Positions 1-7,447 of a stretch of DNA of 12,621 nt are shown piece after piece. This DNA is from Marinovum sp. (lineage in GTDB: Bacteria; Pseudomonadota; Alphaproteobacteria; Rhodobacterales; Rhodobacteraceae), in the NCBI GenBank assembly GCA_002711145.1, contig PAHS01000025.1, positions 17,787 through 30,407 on the forward strand, read 5' to 3'. How positions within the stretch are numbered: position 1 is the first letter of the stretch; every line of letters starts with the position of its first letter. The position numbers and the translations under genes are program-made. The notes beneath the pieces were generated by a model. It did not search any database, had not been told where the DNA came from, and worked only from the letters and a program-made list of their open reading frames with translations.

Positions 1-1
1 T

Positions 2-631
2 GAGACTGGTCTTGAGTGTGATGAGTATGATAAAAAATTCAAGCATATATTAATTCGTGATAGACAGAACAGAAGAGTAGTTGGATACTTTCGTTATATT
101 TTCTACAAATCTGGTGCACTTGTTCAAAACGGATACTCTGCCGCTTATTATGACCTGAAAAAAATTGAAAGCTTTGATCAGCCATTACTAGAGGTAGGAC
201 GAGTTTGTACGGACCCATCTCTTAAAGACCCAGATATATTGAGATTAGTTTGGGCCTACTTGGCAAACTGCATAAAATTAAAAAAGATTGCTTTCATATT
301 CGGGTGCTCTTCATTTGAGGGCACCGATCAGAATAAATATACAGATTCTTTTGCAGTTCTTCAGTTACGTCATTTGGGTCCCAAAAATTTATTACCCAGT
401 ATTAAGTCACCGGCTGTTTTCAAATTTGCAAAAGTGCTTAAAGCTGATCCAAACTTCAAAATAGCGATCTTAAAAATGCCTTCTCTTTTAAGAGCGTATC
501 TTTTAATGGGGGGCTGGGTAAGTGACCATGCGGTAATCGATAAAAAGTTAAATACGCTTCATGTTTTTACTGGTTTAGAGGTGAGTAAAATCCCCAATGC
601 AAAGAGACGGTTTTTATTGAAGAAACCTTGA
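2..631 (+). CDS. olsB: OlsB-like L-ornithine N-acyltransferase (GNAT-related), 3' part
   Basis: This is the C-terminal 209 residues of a protein whose start lies left of the window; the frame is open from base 2. Landmarks of the hemolysin-like/OlsB acyltransferase family are present in order: RRVVGYFR near the start, a FYKSGALV/YYDL segment, the LEVGRVCTDP core strand, and FGCSSFEGTD with a following AVLQL helix. OlsB proteins transfer a 3-hydroxyacyl group from acyl-ACP to the alpha-amino group of ornithine, making lyso-ornithine lipid at the cytoplasmic membrane; OlsA then adds the second acyl chain. No olsA is visible, but it could lie upstream. A TTG at 239 is not the start, because homology extends well upstream of it. 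The ABC-F gene follows after 33 bp on the same strand, so co-transcription is plausible. Family assignment is fairly sure; exact substrate is inferred. Confidence 0.8.
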   Translation, partial: ETGLECDEYDKKFKHILIRDRQNRRVVGYFRYIFYKSGALVQNGYSAAYYDLKKIESFDQPLLEVGRVCTDPSLKDPDILRLVWAYLANCIKLKKIAFIFGCSSFEGTDQNKYTDSFAVLQLRHLGPKNLLPSIKSPAVFKFAKVLKADPNFKIAILKMPSLLRAYLLMGGWVSDHAVIDKKLNTLHVFTGLEVSKIPNAKRRFLLKKP

Positions 632-664
632 CCTGTTTATTTTTCTGAATTAGCTCAATTTTTT

Positions 665-2473
665 ATGAGCGTGCCTTTAATCCAGTTACATCAAGTTTGC
701 CTAGGTTTTGGTGGGTTTGACGTATTCAAAAATATAGATCTAGTTTTGAATGTAGGAGCTCGTTGTTGTCTGGTTGGAAGAAATGGCTCCGGTAAATCAA
801 CCCTTTTTAAACTAATTGCTGGTGAAATTGCTCCAGACGCTGGTGCGGTTGCAATCCATAAAGGTATTCAAGTACGGCTCATGGAACAGGATCCAGAACT
901 TTCTAAATTTACCACTTTAGGAGACTTTGCTTCAAGCAGTTTGGGTAGTAATGAAACTTATAAAATTGATGCAATAAGTAATGGCCTAAAACTAAATCTT
1001 CAACAAGAGGTTAAGCTTGCCTCTGGAGGAGAAATTAGACGAGCAGCTTTGGCGAAAGTAATAGCTGAGGCTCCAGACCTGATGCTTTTGGATGAACCCA
1101 CCAATCATCTGGACATCGAAAGTATAAAATGGTTAGAGACCGAGCTTAAAAATTTAAAGTGTGGAATAGTAATTATTAGCCATGATCGAGCATTTCTGCG
1201 CTCTGCATCAAAAACCACTTTATGGTTAGACAGAGGAGTTCTTCGAAAGAGCGAGAGAAATTTTGCTGAATTTGAAGATTGGCGGGACAAAATTTGGACT
1301 GATGAAGATGCGAAAAACCATAAAATTAGGCGGCGCATAAAAGAAGAGTCCATTTGGGCAGTAGAGGGTATCTCAGCAAGGCGAAAAAGAAATCAAGGCA
1401 GATTGAAAGCGTTGATACAGCTTAAGCAAAAGTATGGTTCGCAAATAAAGCGGCAAGATACTTCAAAAATGTCCTTCAAGTCTGATGAAATCTCAGGACG
1501 AAAGATATTGGAGGCACGAGGCATTAGTAAAAACATTGGTGGAAAGCTAATATGCAGCAATTTTAACGTCACCGTGACCCGAGGAGAGCGGATTGCATTA
1601 GTTGGGGCAAATGGAATTGGAAAGACAACACTTCTCAATATGCTTTTTGGAGATATACCTCCCGATACGGGTACAATAAAAAAAGGAACTAATTTAAAAG
1701 TAGCTAGATTTGAGCAAAATAAAAGCAATCTGAATCTAGATGCTAGTTTATGGGAAAACTTGATAGATGATCCTGAAACTGCTCTTCCAGGCAGATCTGA
1801 TCACATATTGGTAAAAGGGGTGCCGAAACACGTTGCTGGATATTTAAAAGAGTTTCTGTTTGACCCTAGCACTATCCGAGCTCCAGCCCGTTCTCTCTCT
1901 GGAGGTGAAAAATCCAGGCTAATTCTTGCAAAACTTATGGCCAAGACAAGTAATCTTTTGCTGTTAGATGAGCCAACAAACGATTTAGACATAGAGACAC
2001 TAGATCTACTTCAAGAAATACTGTCTGAGTATGATGGTACAATTATTTTGATCAGTCATGATAGAGATTTCGTTGACCGCGTCGCAACGCGAATTTTATT
2101 TTTCGATAAAAATAGTAAAATTATAGATTTTACAGGAGGTTATGAGTCATACTTAAACAATTATTCTAAAGTTGATAATCGGTTGGATAATGTTGCTAAA
2201 CCTGCAAGATCAAAAATTGGAGCGGGTGTACCAACAAAAAAGAAAAGCACGAGTTTATCATTTACTGAGCAACATAGGCTTATCGAGATTTCCAGAGAAG
2301 TTAAAAAACTTGAATCAGAGGTAAAGAAATTAGAAGACTTTTTATCCACCGAAGACGTTTTCCGGGCTGACAGAGTAAAATTTGATAAAGCTTCTAGTGC
2401 TTTGTTGGGGCGAAAGCTTAAGATGGACGAACTGCTAGAAGAGTGGCTGCTTCTTGAAGAAAAAAAGAGCTGA
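665..2473 (+). CDS. uup: ABC-F family ATPase, Uup-like
   Basis: A 602-residue soluble protein with two ABC ATPase domains and no membrane segment, the hallmark of the ABC-F family, which acts on ribosomes or nucleic acid rather than in transport. Domain 1: Walker A GRNGSGKST (38-46), signature ASGGE (119-123), Walker B LMLLDEPTNHLD (139-150), switch His173. A basic, charged linker (about 195-275) corresponds to the P-site-tRNA-interacting region of the family. Domain 2: Walker A GANGIGKTT (314-322), signature LSGGE (411-415), Walker B LLLLDEPTNDLD (431-442), switch His465. A Lys-rich stretch leads to a predicted C-terminal coiled coil (about 535-600), which together with the length points to Uup rather than EttA. 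Both catalytic Glu residues (144, 436) are intact. The ATG at 665 has no good Shine-Dalgarno. Uup-type proteins are linked to ribosome quality and transposon precise excision; the role here is inferred. Confidence 0.9.
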   Translation: MSVPLIQLHQVCLGFGGFDVFKNIDLVLNVGARCCLVGRNGSGKSTLFKLIAGEIAPDAGAVAIHKGIQVRLMEQDPELSKFTTLGDFASSSLGSNETYKIDAISNGLKLNLQQEVKLASGGEIRRAALAKVIAEAPDLMLLDEPTNHLDIESIKWLETELKNLKCGIVIISHDRAFLRSASKTTLWLDRGVLRKSERNFAEFEDWRDKIWTDEDAKNHKIRRRIKEESIWAVEGISARRKRNQGRLKALIQLKQKYGSQIKRQDTSKMSFKSDEISGRKILEARGISKNIGGKLICSNFNVTVTRGERIALVGANGIGKTTLLNMLFGDIPPDTGTIKKGTNLKVARFEQNKSNLNLDASLWENLIDDPETALPGRSDHILVKGVPKHVAGYLKEFLFDPSTIRAPARSLSGGEKSRLILAKLMAKTSNLLLLDEPTNDLDIETLDLLQEILSEYDGTIILISHDRDFVDRVATRILFFDKNSKIIDFTGGYESYLNNYSKVDNRLDNVAKPARSKIGAGVPTKKKSTSLSFTEQHRLIEISREVKKLESEVKKLEDFLSTEDVFRADRVKFDKASSALLGRKLKMDELLEEWLLLEEKKS

Positions 2474-2476
2474 AAT

Positions 2477-2523
2477 ACTAACTTTTATATAATAGTTTAA
2501 ATGGCTCAAAATTAAAAGTTAGT
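2477..2523. terminator. Inverted repeat between convergent genes, possible bidirectional terminator
   Basis: A perfect 11-bp inverted repeat: ACTAACTTTTA (2477-2487) and TAAAAGTTAGT (2513-2523), separated by 25 nt. It fills nearly all of the gap between the stop codons of the convergent ABC-F and AbrB genes, and its right arm contains the AbrB stop codon. The arms are AT-rich and the loop is long, so it is a weak hairpin by intrinsic-terminator standards. Position is the main argument for a role in ending both transcripts. Confidence 0.4.
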
Positions 2524-3583
2524 TAAGTTTTTTGATCCAGGTATTGTATATGAATCCCAATAAAGAGACTGTTATTATAATCCTAAAAATATGATGCGCG
2601 CTTACTAAGGCTGGGCTCGATGCCACTGATAGCGCTATTAATGACATTTCTGTCACACCGCCGGGAGCAAACGATATAAAAAGTGTAATGGGAGTTATTA
2701 CGGATAAGTATTGGAGGGCCATTACAAATAGGAATGCCAGTATGAGCATTGAAATTACTGATATTAATGACAAGCGAGTTGCAGTCCAAAGAATATTTTT
2801 ATCCATACCAAAGAATCTTGCACCTAAACTAGTTCCGATAATGATCTGAGCGACTACGATTAGTATGTCTGGAAGAAAAATTCTATAATTCATACCAACG
2901 GAAAATAAGGCGGTCACGAGCATAGGACCCAACAGATGACCTGCTGGCATCCTCAGCTGGGATCCCAAGCCTAAACCCACAGCTATAAAGGTTAAAATAT
3001 AAATCAGGTCAATTACTGCAATGTTTGAATTTTCGTTTACGGTAGTTCCAGAAGCACTACCCACTGGCCCGCCGAACCAAACTGAAATTATGATTGGTAC
3101 TAGAATTATTACCAAAATAATTCGCAGGAATTGCTGAAGCGTTACAATTTTTATTTCTCCGCCATATTGTTCAGACATAGCAATACTTTCCATTAAACCA
3201 CCAGGTGCTGACGAAAAAAATGCTGTAGCTCGATCATATTTTCCAAATATCAAGAAAATTTTATAATTCAAAAAATGAGCACACCAACTAAAAATTAATA
3301 AGCCAAATATGCTTGGAATGTACGTGGTGACTTGTCTCAAGAGATCTGGAGTAACCTGTGATCCGATCATTACTCCGATTACGGCTATGAAGCATTTTCT
3401 TAATTTCTGAGGAAAAGCATAACTTGGAGGAGCTATTTTATCTCCAAATTTAATTGACCACGCTGCACATGCTAAAAGTGAGCCTATCATCCATGGGATA
3501 GGAAGGAGTGTCTTGGAGGCCAACCATCCTGCTGTGACTCCAAACACTAATAAAAGTGCTGTATAAAAAAGTCTACTTTTCAA
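2519..3583 (-). CDS. AbrB-family integral membrane protein (duplicated AbrB domain)
   Basis: A 354-residue, very hydrophobic protein with roughly 9-10 predicted membrane helices and a clear internal duplication. FFSSAPGGLMES...QQFLRII in the first half (122-156) is matched by FISFAPGGVTEM...HHIFRII in the second (302-337). IPWMIGSLL (29-37) is likewise matched by AGHLLGPML (214-222). This is the pattern of the AbrB/COG3180 family, often annotated 'putative ammonia monooxygenase' from an old association; the biochemical function is not established and a transport role is the usual guess. Translation appears to start at TTG 3583: AGGA (3591-3594) lies 7 nt upstream and the first helix begins directly after it. 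The gene is 62 bp downstream of the small protein gene and is probably the last of the Rieske operon. No function should be assigned beyond membrane protein. Confidence 0.85.
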   Translation of the reverse strand: MKSRLFYTALLLVFGVTAGWLASKTLLPIPWMIGSLLACAAWSIKFGDKIAPPSYAFPQKLRKCFIAVIGVMIGSQVTPDLLRQVTTYIPSIFGLLIFSWCAHFLNYKIFLIFGKYDRATAFFSSAPGGLMESIAMSEQYGGEIKIVTLQQFLRIILVIILVPIIISVWFGGPVGSASGTTVNENSNIAVIDLIYILTFIAVGLGLGSQLRMPAGHLLGPMLVTALFSVGMNYRIFLPDILIVVAQIIIGTSLGARFFGMDKNILWTATRLSLISVISMLILAFLFVMALQYLSVITPITLFISFAPGGVTEMSLIALSVASSPALVSAHHIFRIIITVSLLGFIYNTWIKKLN

Positions 3584-3594
3584 TAGAATTTCCT
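3584..3594 (-). promoter_or_regulatory. Ribosome binding site for the TTG start of the AbrB gene
   Basis: Read on the minus strand, AGGA (3594-3591, within AAAGGAAA) is followed by a 7-nt spacer and TTG (3583-3581). There is no in-frame ATG or GTG before the first membrane helix that would keep the family's N-terminal segment, so this site decides the start. Confidence 0.65.
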
Positions 3595-3645
3595 TTATAA
3601 AAAGTCATATAGCTGGAAACTTTTATCTTGAAACCGAATGAAAGG

Positions 3646-3879
3646 TTAACTTTCTCTATCGTATTTTTTTAGAAACTGAAAGAAGGATAGAGTATCAGGA
3701 TGTCTATTTTCTAGGGCAATTGTGTATGCATTCACCATAAAGAAACAAGCCTTGTCTGAGTTGGATGAATTATACGCGGCCTCTGCGTATAATTCTGCCA
3801 ATTTGAGACCGTCATTATTTTGGTGAGCAACTAAAATTTCTACCTCCAAATTCGTTTCAGTCTTTTTGTTTGCGTCCAT
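3646..3879 (-). CDS. Small conserved-looking protein of unknown function downstream of the Rieske oxygenase
   Basis: I do not recognise this 77-residue protein with certainty. The predicted product is soluble and mostly helical, with two stretches that resemble a short helical-repeat unit: GLKLAELYAEAAYNS (about 24-38) and KACFFMVNAYTIALE (about 43-57), followed by a PDTLSFFQFLKKYDRES tail. There is no signal peptide or membrane segment. The ATG at 3879 lies inside the end of the Rieske gene, whose stop is at 3857-3859, giving a 23-bp overlap in a different frame that suggests translational coupling. An in-frame GTG at 3891 would add four residues but has no better ribosome site. Aromatic and Ala spacing and codon use look like real coding sequence. 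Being wedged between the oxygenase and the membrane protein suggests an accessory role for the oxygenase, which is inference only. Confidence 0.7.
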   Translation of the reverse strand: MDANKKTETNLEVEILVAHQNNDGLKLAELYAEAAYNSSNSDKACFFMVNAYTIALENRHPDTLSFFQFLKKYDRES

Positions 3880-5005
3880 TTTGGATCTCACTTGCTACCC
3901 AGTAGTGAAAACAATGAGTGGGGCTATCCATTACAGGAGAAAACCGACCGCCATCAAACTTTACAGCATGACGCCCCTTCTGCATGCCTTGGACCACTGG
4001 AACGTCCTCCTCAAATACGTTCTTCCATAATTTCATATTTTCGCGTCGCAACTGTTTTGAAGTGTTTTTGCAAGAATAAAATAAGTGAACGTGTTCATAT
4101 GTTTTTTCAGGGCCATCTGGTATGAGAATTATTGCAAACGTATGATCCCTGTGTACACCTAGGAGTACATTTGGGTAGACTGCAATATATTCAGCAGCTG
4201 TATCCCATTTATCATTTAAATTAGGAAAATCTGGAAAACTATTGCCCTCTTTATCCTCCAACTGCTTATAAACTTTTGTTCCTTGTCCAGAAAATATATT
4301 TTTATGCTCAATATGATAATGATCTTCAAGCCTTGAGTAGGTGTTAAGTCCAGGGTGAACCCACGGTAAATGATAACTTTCGCAATAATTCTCGACTGCC
4401 AATTTCCAATTGGCAGCTACCTCAATCGTGAATGAACTCTCACTTCCTCCATGAAAAAGAGGCCTGTCAAAATCTGCCCACCGATCTATCAAATCTTTCA
4501 TGCTGTCTTCAAAATTTGGAGCGGTGTCGGACAGATTTATCCATATAACTCCCATCCATACGTGACTTCGAATTTCAGTTAAACCTAGATTAGACCTATC
4601 TATTGATCCATGCAGGTTCCTTCCTGGTCCTCCTACATGAGGTGTACTTATTAGGTGCCCATCTGTGGAGTAACACCAACTATGATAGGGGCAACGGATG
4701 GCTCCCTTTATAGATTTTGCTTGTTCTATGAGTATCATACCACGATGCCGGCAGGTATTTTGAAAAACCCTAACTCTGTTTTCTTTAGTGCGAACTATAA
4801 ACAAAGGAGTACCTTGAAAATTAATTGGCACCGCGTTCCCAACACTTGGAATTTCAGCAGCTACCGCGAGACCGCTCCATTTGTTGAACAGCAGAATGTC
4901 TTTCTCTTCTTTAAAAACTGATGGGCAAGTGTAGTGCTCATTGGGAAGACCGTTTGCATCTTCTACTGGTAAACAAACTCGGTTTAGTATAGCTCTCTTT
5001 TCCAT
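3857..5005 (-). CDS. Rieske non-heme iron oxygenase, alpha subunit (quaternary-amine/carnitine-monooxygenase-like)
   Basis: A 382-residue ring-hydroxylating-type oxygenase alpha subunit. The N-terminal Rieske domain has the [2Fe-2S] ligands Cys85-x-His87 (CRH) and Cys105-x2-His108 (CPYH). The C-terminal catalytic domain has the mononuclear iron site NYCESYHLPWVH, giving His212 and His217; the third ligand is probably Asp334 in the FEEDVPVVQG segment. The residue bridging the two metal sites, usually Asp, is Glu209. A Glu at this place is known in the CntA/YeaW carnitine monooxygenase and related enzymes that oxidise N-methylated amines, so I infer a small polar, possibly quaternary ammonium, substrate rather than an aromatic ring. 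No reductase or ferredoxin gene is in the window, so electrons must come from a partner elsewhere. ATG 5005 is preceded by AAGG (5014-5011) with a 5-nt spacer. First gene of the operon with the small protein and AbrB gene. Confidence 0.88.
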   Translation of the reverse strand: MEKRAILNRVCLPVEDANGLPNEHYTCPSVFKEEKDILLFNKWSGLAVAAEIPSVGNAVPINFQGTPLFIVRTKENRVRVFQNTCRHRGMILIEQAKSIKGAIRCPYHSWCYSTDGHLISTPHVGGPGRNLHGSIDRSNLGLTEIRSHVWMGVIWINLSDTAPNFEDSMKDLIDRWADFDRPLFHGGSESSFTIEVAANWKLAVENYCESYHLPWVHPGLNTYSRLEDHYHIEHKNIFSGQGTKVYKQLEDKEGNSFPDFPNLNDKWDTAAEYIAVYPNVLLGVHRDHTFAIILIPDGPEKTYEHVHLFYSCKNTSKQLRRENMKLWKNVFEEDVPVVQGMQKGRHAVKFDGGRFSPVMDSPTHCFHYWVASEIQNGRKQKD

Positions 5006-5026
5006 TTTAGCCTTACGTTTTCATAT

Positions 5027-5061
5027 GTTATAAAGTTAAACGCCATTTTGGGCTAGCCCAA
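5027..5061 (-). promoter_or_regulatory. Candidate promoter of the Rieske operon
   Basis: On the minus strand, TTGGGC (5061-5056) and TAACTT (5038-5033) are separated by exactly 17 bp; a slightly better -10, TATAAC (5032-5027), follows immediately. Either choice puts the -35 region inside the palindrome at 5046-5063. The match to sigma-70 consensus is modest, so the site may need an activator or be wrong. Confidence 0.35.
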
Positions 5062-5063
5062 AA
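5046..5063. promoter_or_regulatory. Perfect 18-bp palindrome, candidate operator of the Rieske operon
   Basis: TTTTGGGCTAGCCCAAAA reads identically on both strands and is centred about 50 bp upstream of the Rieske ATG. The octamer AAAACGAC covers its right end (5060-5067) and recurs 22 bp further out (5082-5089), about two helical turns away. There is no T-tract after the hairpin on either strand, so terminator function for ilvN is less likely than binding of a dimeric regulator. No regulator gene is adjacent. Confidence 0.5.
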
Positions 5064-5109
5064 CGACAAATGATTAAATTGAAAACGACAGGGTATTTAA
5101 TTATGTGGG

Positions 5110-5667
5110 TTAGCCGCGAGAGAGAGCTGCTACACCTGTTCGGGCTATCTCTATCAGACCTAATGGACGCATCAATTCAGCAAATGCATCAACCTTTTCG
5201 GGAGCGCCGGTGATTTGAAAGGTAAAGTTATCTAGGGTGCTGTCAACAACATTTGCTCTAAAAATATCAGCCAGACGTAAAGCTTCTACTCTTTTTTCCC
5301 CTTTCCCTCCAACCTTAAGCAGGGCAAGTTCTCGTTCCACGTGAGGCCCTTCAACCGTTAAATCATGTACCTCATGCACGGGTACAATTCTTCCGAGTTG
5401 TGCTTTAATTTGTTCAATAACCTGTGGCGTGCCTGTGGTAACGATCGTAATGCGGCTTAGATGTCCTTCATGATCAACCTCTGCGACTGTGAGGCTGTCT
5501 ATATTGTAACCGCGGCCTGAAAAAAGCCCTATTACCCGAGCAAGAACTCCAGCTTCATTATCAACTAAAATTGTCAGGGTATGGGTCTGTATCTCATCGC
5601 CAAAACTTGACCTTAGATCATAGGCAGAATGCTTGCTTGATCCTTTTTTTATTTTTAAAGCTGACAT
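5110..5667 (-). CDS. ilvN: Acetolactate synthase small (regulatory) subunit
   Basis: The 185-residue regulatory subunit of acetohydroxyacid synthase, the first common enzyme of valine, leucine and isoleucine synthesis. The N-terminal ACT domain (about 29-105) has the family pattern HTLTILVDNEAGVLARV followed by IGLFSGRGYNIDSL; Asn37 and Gly40 fall in the loop that binds feedback valine in homologues. The C-terminal half (ELALLKV, RLADIFRANVVD, FQITGAPEKVDAF) is the second alpha/beta domain that contacts the large subunit. The first 25 residues are a polar extension. Its ATG at 5667 lies 22 bp after the ilvB stop with GGA about 7 nt upstream, so both subunits are made from one message. A GC-poor 104-bp gap with no clear intrinsic terminator separates it from the Rieske gene. 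Confidence 0.96.
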   Translation of the reverse strand: MSALKIKKGSSKHSAYDLRSSFGDEIQTHTLTILVDNEAGVLARVIGLFSGRGYNIDSLTVAEVDHEGHLSRITIVTTGTPQVIEQIKAQLGRIVPVHEVHDLTVEGPHVERELALLKVGGKGEKRVEALRLADIFRANVVDSTLDNFTFQITGAPEKVDAFAELMRPLGLIEIARTGVAALSRG

Positions 5668-5689
5668 CTTAAATCCGTAAATTTATAAA

Positions 5690-7447
5690 TCATACTAATA
5701 CCGCCCCAGAGCTTCCGATGGCATCATCGGTTTTTGCCTCTCCTAGCAACATTTTGTTATGTGGCTCCCCAGATGGTATCATTGGGAAGCAATTTTCATG
5801 TTTTTCGACTAGGCAATCAAAAAGCACTGGGCCGTCATAAGAAAGCATTTCTAAAATAGCATCATCTAGATCTGCTGGATCGGAGACCATAATGCCTTTA
5901 GCACCAAATGCATCTGCCAATTTCACAAAGTCGGGCAGTGCATCAGACCAGCTGTGGGAGTACCGTTCGCCATGTAATAATTCTTGCCACTGTCTTACCA
6001 TGCCCAATCTTTCATTATTCAAAATAAATTGCTTAACAGGCAATTTGTATTGAATCGCAGTACCCATCTCTTGCATATTCATCAGCCAGCTAGCTTCTCC
6101 GGCTACATTAATAACTAAGGCATTCGGATGAGCAATTTGAACGCCTATTGATGCAGGAAAACCATATCCCATAGTTCCGAGTCCACCAGAAGTCATCCAT
6201 TGATTGGGTTCTTCAAAACCGAGGAACTGTGCAGCCCACATTTGATGCTGACCCACCTCCGTGCAAATAAACCGATCTGATCTATTACGAGTAAGCTGTT
6301 CAAGACGTTCAAGAGCATATTGGGGTTTGATTGTCTTCGCGCTATTTTTATAGTTCAGGCATTTAACTGATCGCCATTCATCTATTTGACCCCACCATTT
6401 ATCAATAGCTACTGAGTTAGTCTTTCGACCTCTTGCTTTCCACATATTCAGAACATCGTCTAGCACGTGCGCAATATCGCCAATGATTGGAATATCAACA
6501 TGAATTACTTTATTGATAGACGATGGGTCGATATCAATATGTGCTTTTTTAGAATTTGGACTGAATGCATCTAGTCTACCAGTAATTCTATCATCAAATC
6601 GAGCGCCTATGTTTATCATTAGATCACAATCATGCATTGCCATATTCGCTTCGTAAAGCCCGTGCATTCCGAGCATGCCAAGCCAGTTATTACCGGAGGC
6701 TGGATAGCACCCTAGGCCCATCAATGTGGACGTGATTGGGAAGTTAGTGCTTTTTACTAATTCCCTGAGAAGTTGACTTGCCCCATTACCAGAGTTTATT
6801 ACGCCTCCACCCGTATATAGGACTGGCTTTTCGGACTTCTCAATTGCTTCAACTAGCTTGGTAATTTGTTCAATATCACCTTTTAATTTTGGTCTATATT
6901 GAGAGGTTGGTACCTTTTTAGAAGGTACGTATTTGCCAGATGCAAATTGAATATCTTTTGGAATGTCAACTAACACAGGGCCTGGGCGACCAGATTTTGC
7001 AACATGGAAAGCCTCATGTAAAATCGGTGCTAACCGATCGGTTTCCTTAACTAACCAATTGTGTTTGGTACACGGCCTCGTGATACCCACAGTGTCAGCT
7101 TCCTGAAAGGCATCTGAGCCAATCATAAATGTAGGTACTTGTCCAGTGAGAACAACCAGAGGAATAGAGTCCATTAGTGCGTCTGTTAATCCTGTAACAG
7201 CGTTGGTAGCGCCTGGCCCGGAAGTTACCAAAACCACTCCAGGTTTGCCGGTTGATCTAGCGTAGCCTTCTGCTGCATGGACTGCACCCTGTTCATGCCG
7301 CACAAGTATATGTCTTATCTCATTTTGTTTGAAAATTTCGTCATATATTGGAAGCACTGCTCCGCCAGGGTACCCAAATACAGTATCAACACCTTGATCT
7401 ATAAGGGCCTGAACTACCATCTTGGCTCCAGTCATTTGGCTTGTCAT
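5690..7447 (-). CDS. ilvB: Acetolactate synthase large (catalytic) subunit
   Basis: The ThDP-dependent catalytic subunit (585 residues), condensing two pyruvates to 2-acetolactate or pyruvate with 2-oxobutyrate. Domains in order: Pyr domain with catalytic Glu52 (RHEQGAVHAAEGYA), central domain (about 195-340, GGGVINSGN, GARFDDRITG), and PP domain (about 375-560). The cofactor motif normally written GDG/GDA is GEAS here (450-453), with the paired NN at 477-478 at the expected spacing, so the metal-binding Asp is a Glu. I chose ATG 7447 because GGGAG lies about 8 nt upstream and the protein then begins MTSQMTGAKM like relatives; an in-frame GTG at 7474 would add nine residues and consume that ribosome site. 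First gene of the ilvB-ilvN operon. Also often named ilvI; isozyme type cannot be told from sequence alone. Confidence 0.96.
   Translation of the reverse strand: MTSQMTGAKMVVQALIDQGVDTVFGYPGGAVLPIYDEIFKQNEIRHILVRHEQGAVHAAEGYARSTGKPGVVLVTSGPGATNAVTGLTDALMDSIPLVVLTGQVPTFMIGSDAFQEADTVGITRPCTKHNWLVKETDRLAPILHEAFHVAKSGRPGPVLVDIPKDIQFASGKYVPSKKVPTSQYRPKLKGDIEQITKLVEAIEKSEKPVLYTGGGVINSGNGASQLLRELVKSTNFPITSTLMGLGCYPASGNNWLGMLGMHGLYEANMAMHDCDLMINIGARFDDRITGRLDAFSPNSKKAHIDIDPSSINKVIHVDIPIIGDIAHVLDDVLNMWKARGRKTNSVAIDKWWGQIDEWRSVKCLNYKNSAKTIKPQYALERLEQLTRNRSDRFICTEVGQHQMWAAQFLGFEEPNQWMTSGGLGTMGYGFPASIGVQIAHPNALVINVAGEASWLMNMQEMGTAIQYKLPVKQFILNNERLGMVRQWQELLHGERYSHSWSDALPDFVKLADAFGAKGIMVSDPADLDDAILEMLSYDGPVLFDCLVEKHENCFPMIPSGEPHNKMLLGEAKTDDAIGSSGAVLV

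Noticed and set aside
239..631. A shorter OlsB-like gene starting at TTG 239
   Set aside because: The frame is open to base 2 and the upstream residues carry family motifs (VVGYFR, EVGRVC), so TTG 239 is internal to a gene cut by the window edge.
1105..1992. Minus-strand open frames inside the ABC-F gene
   Set aside because: They lie opposite a gene with both ABC domains intact and show no recognisable domain or ribosome site; they are shadows of the real frame. The same applies to plus-strand frames inside the Rieske, rplI, glmS and glmU genes.
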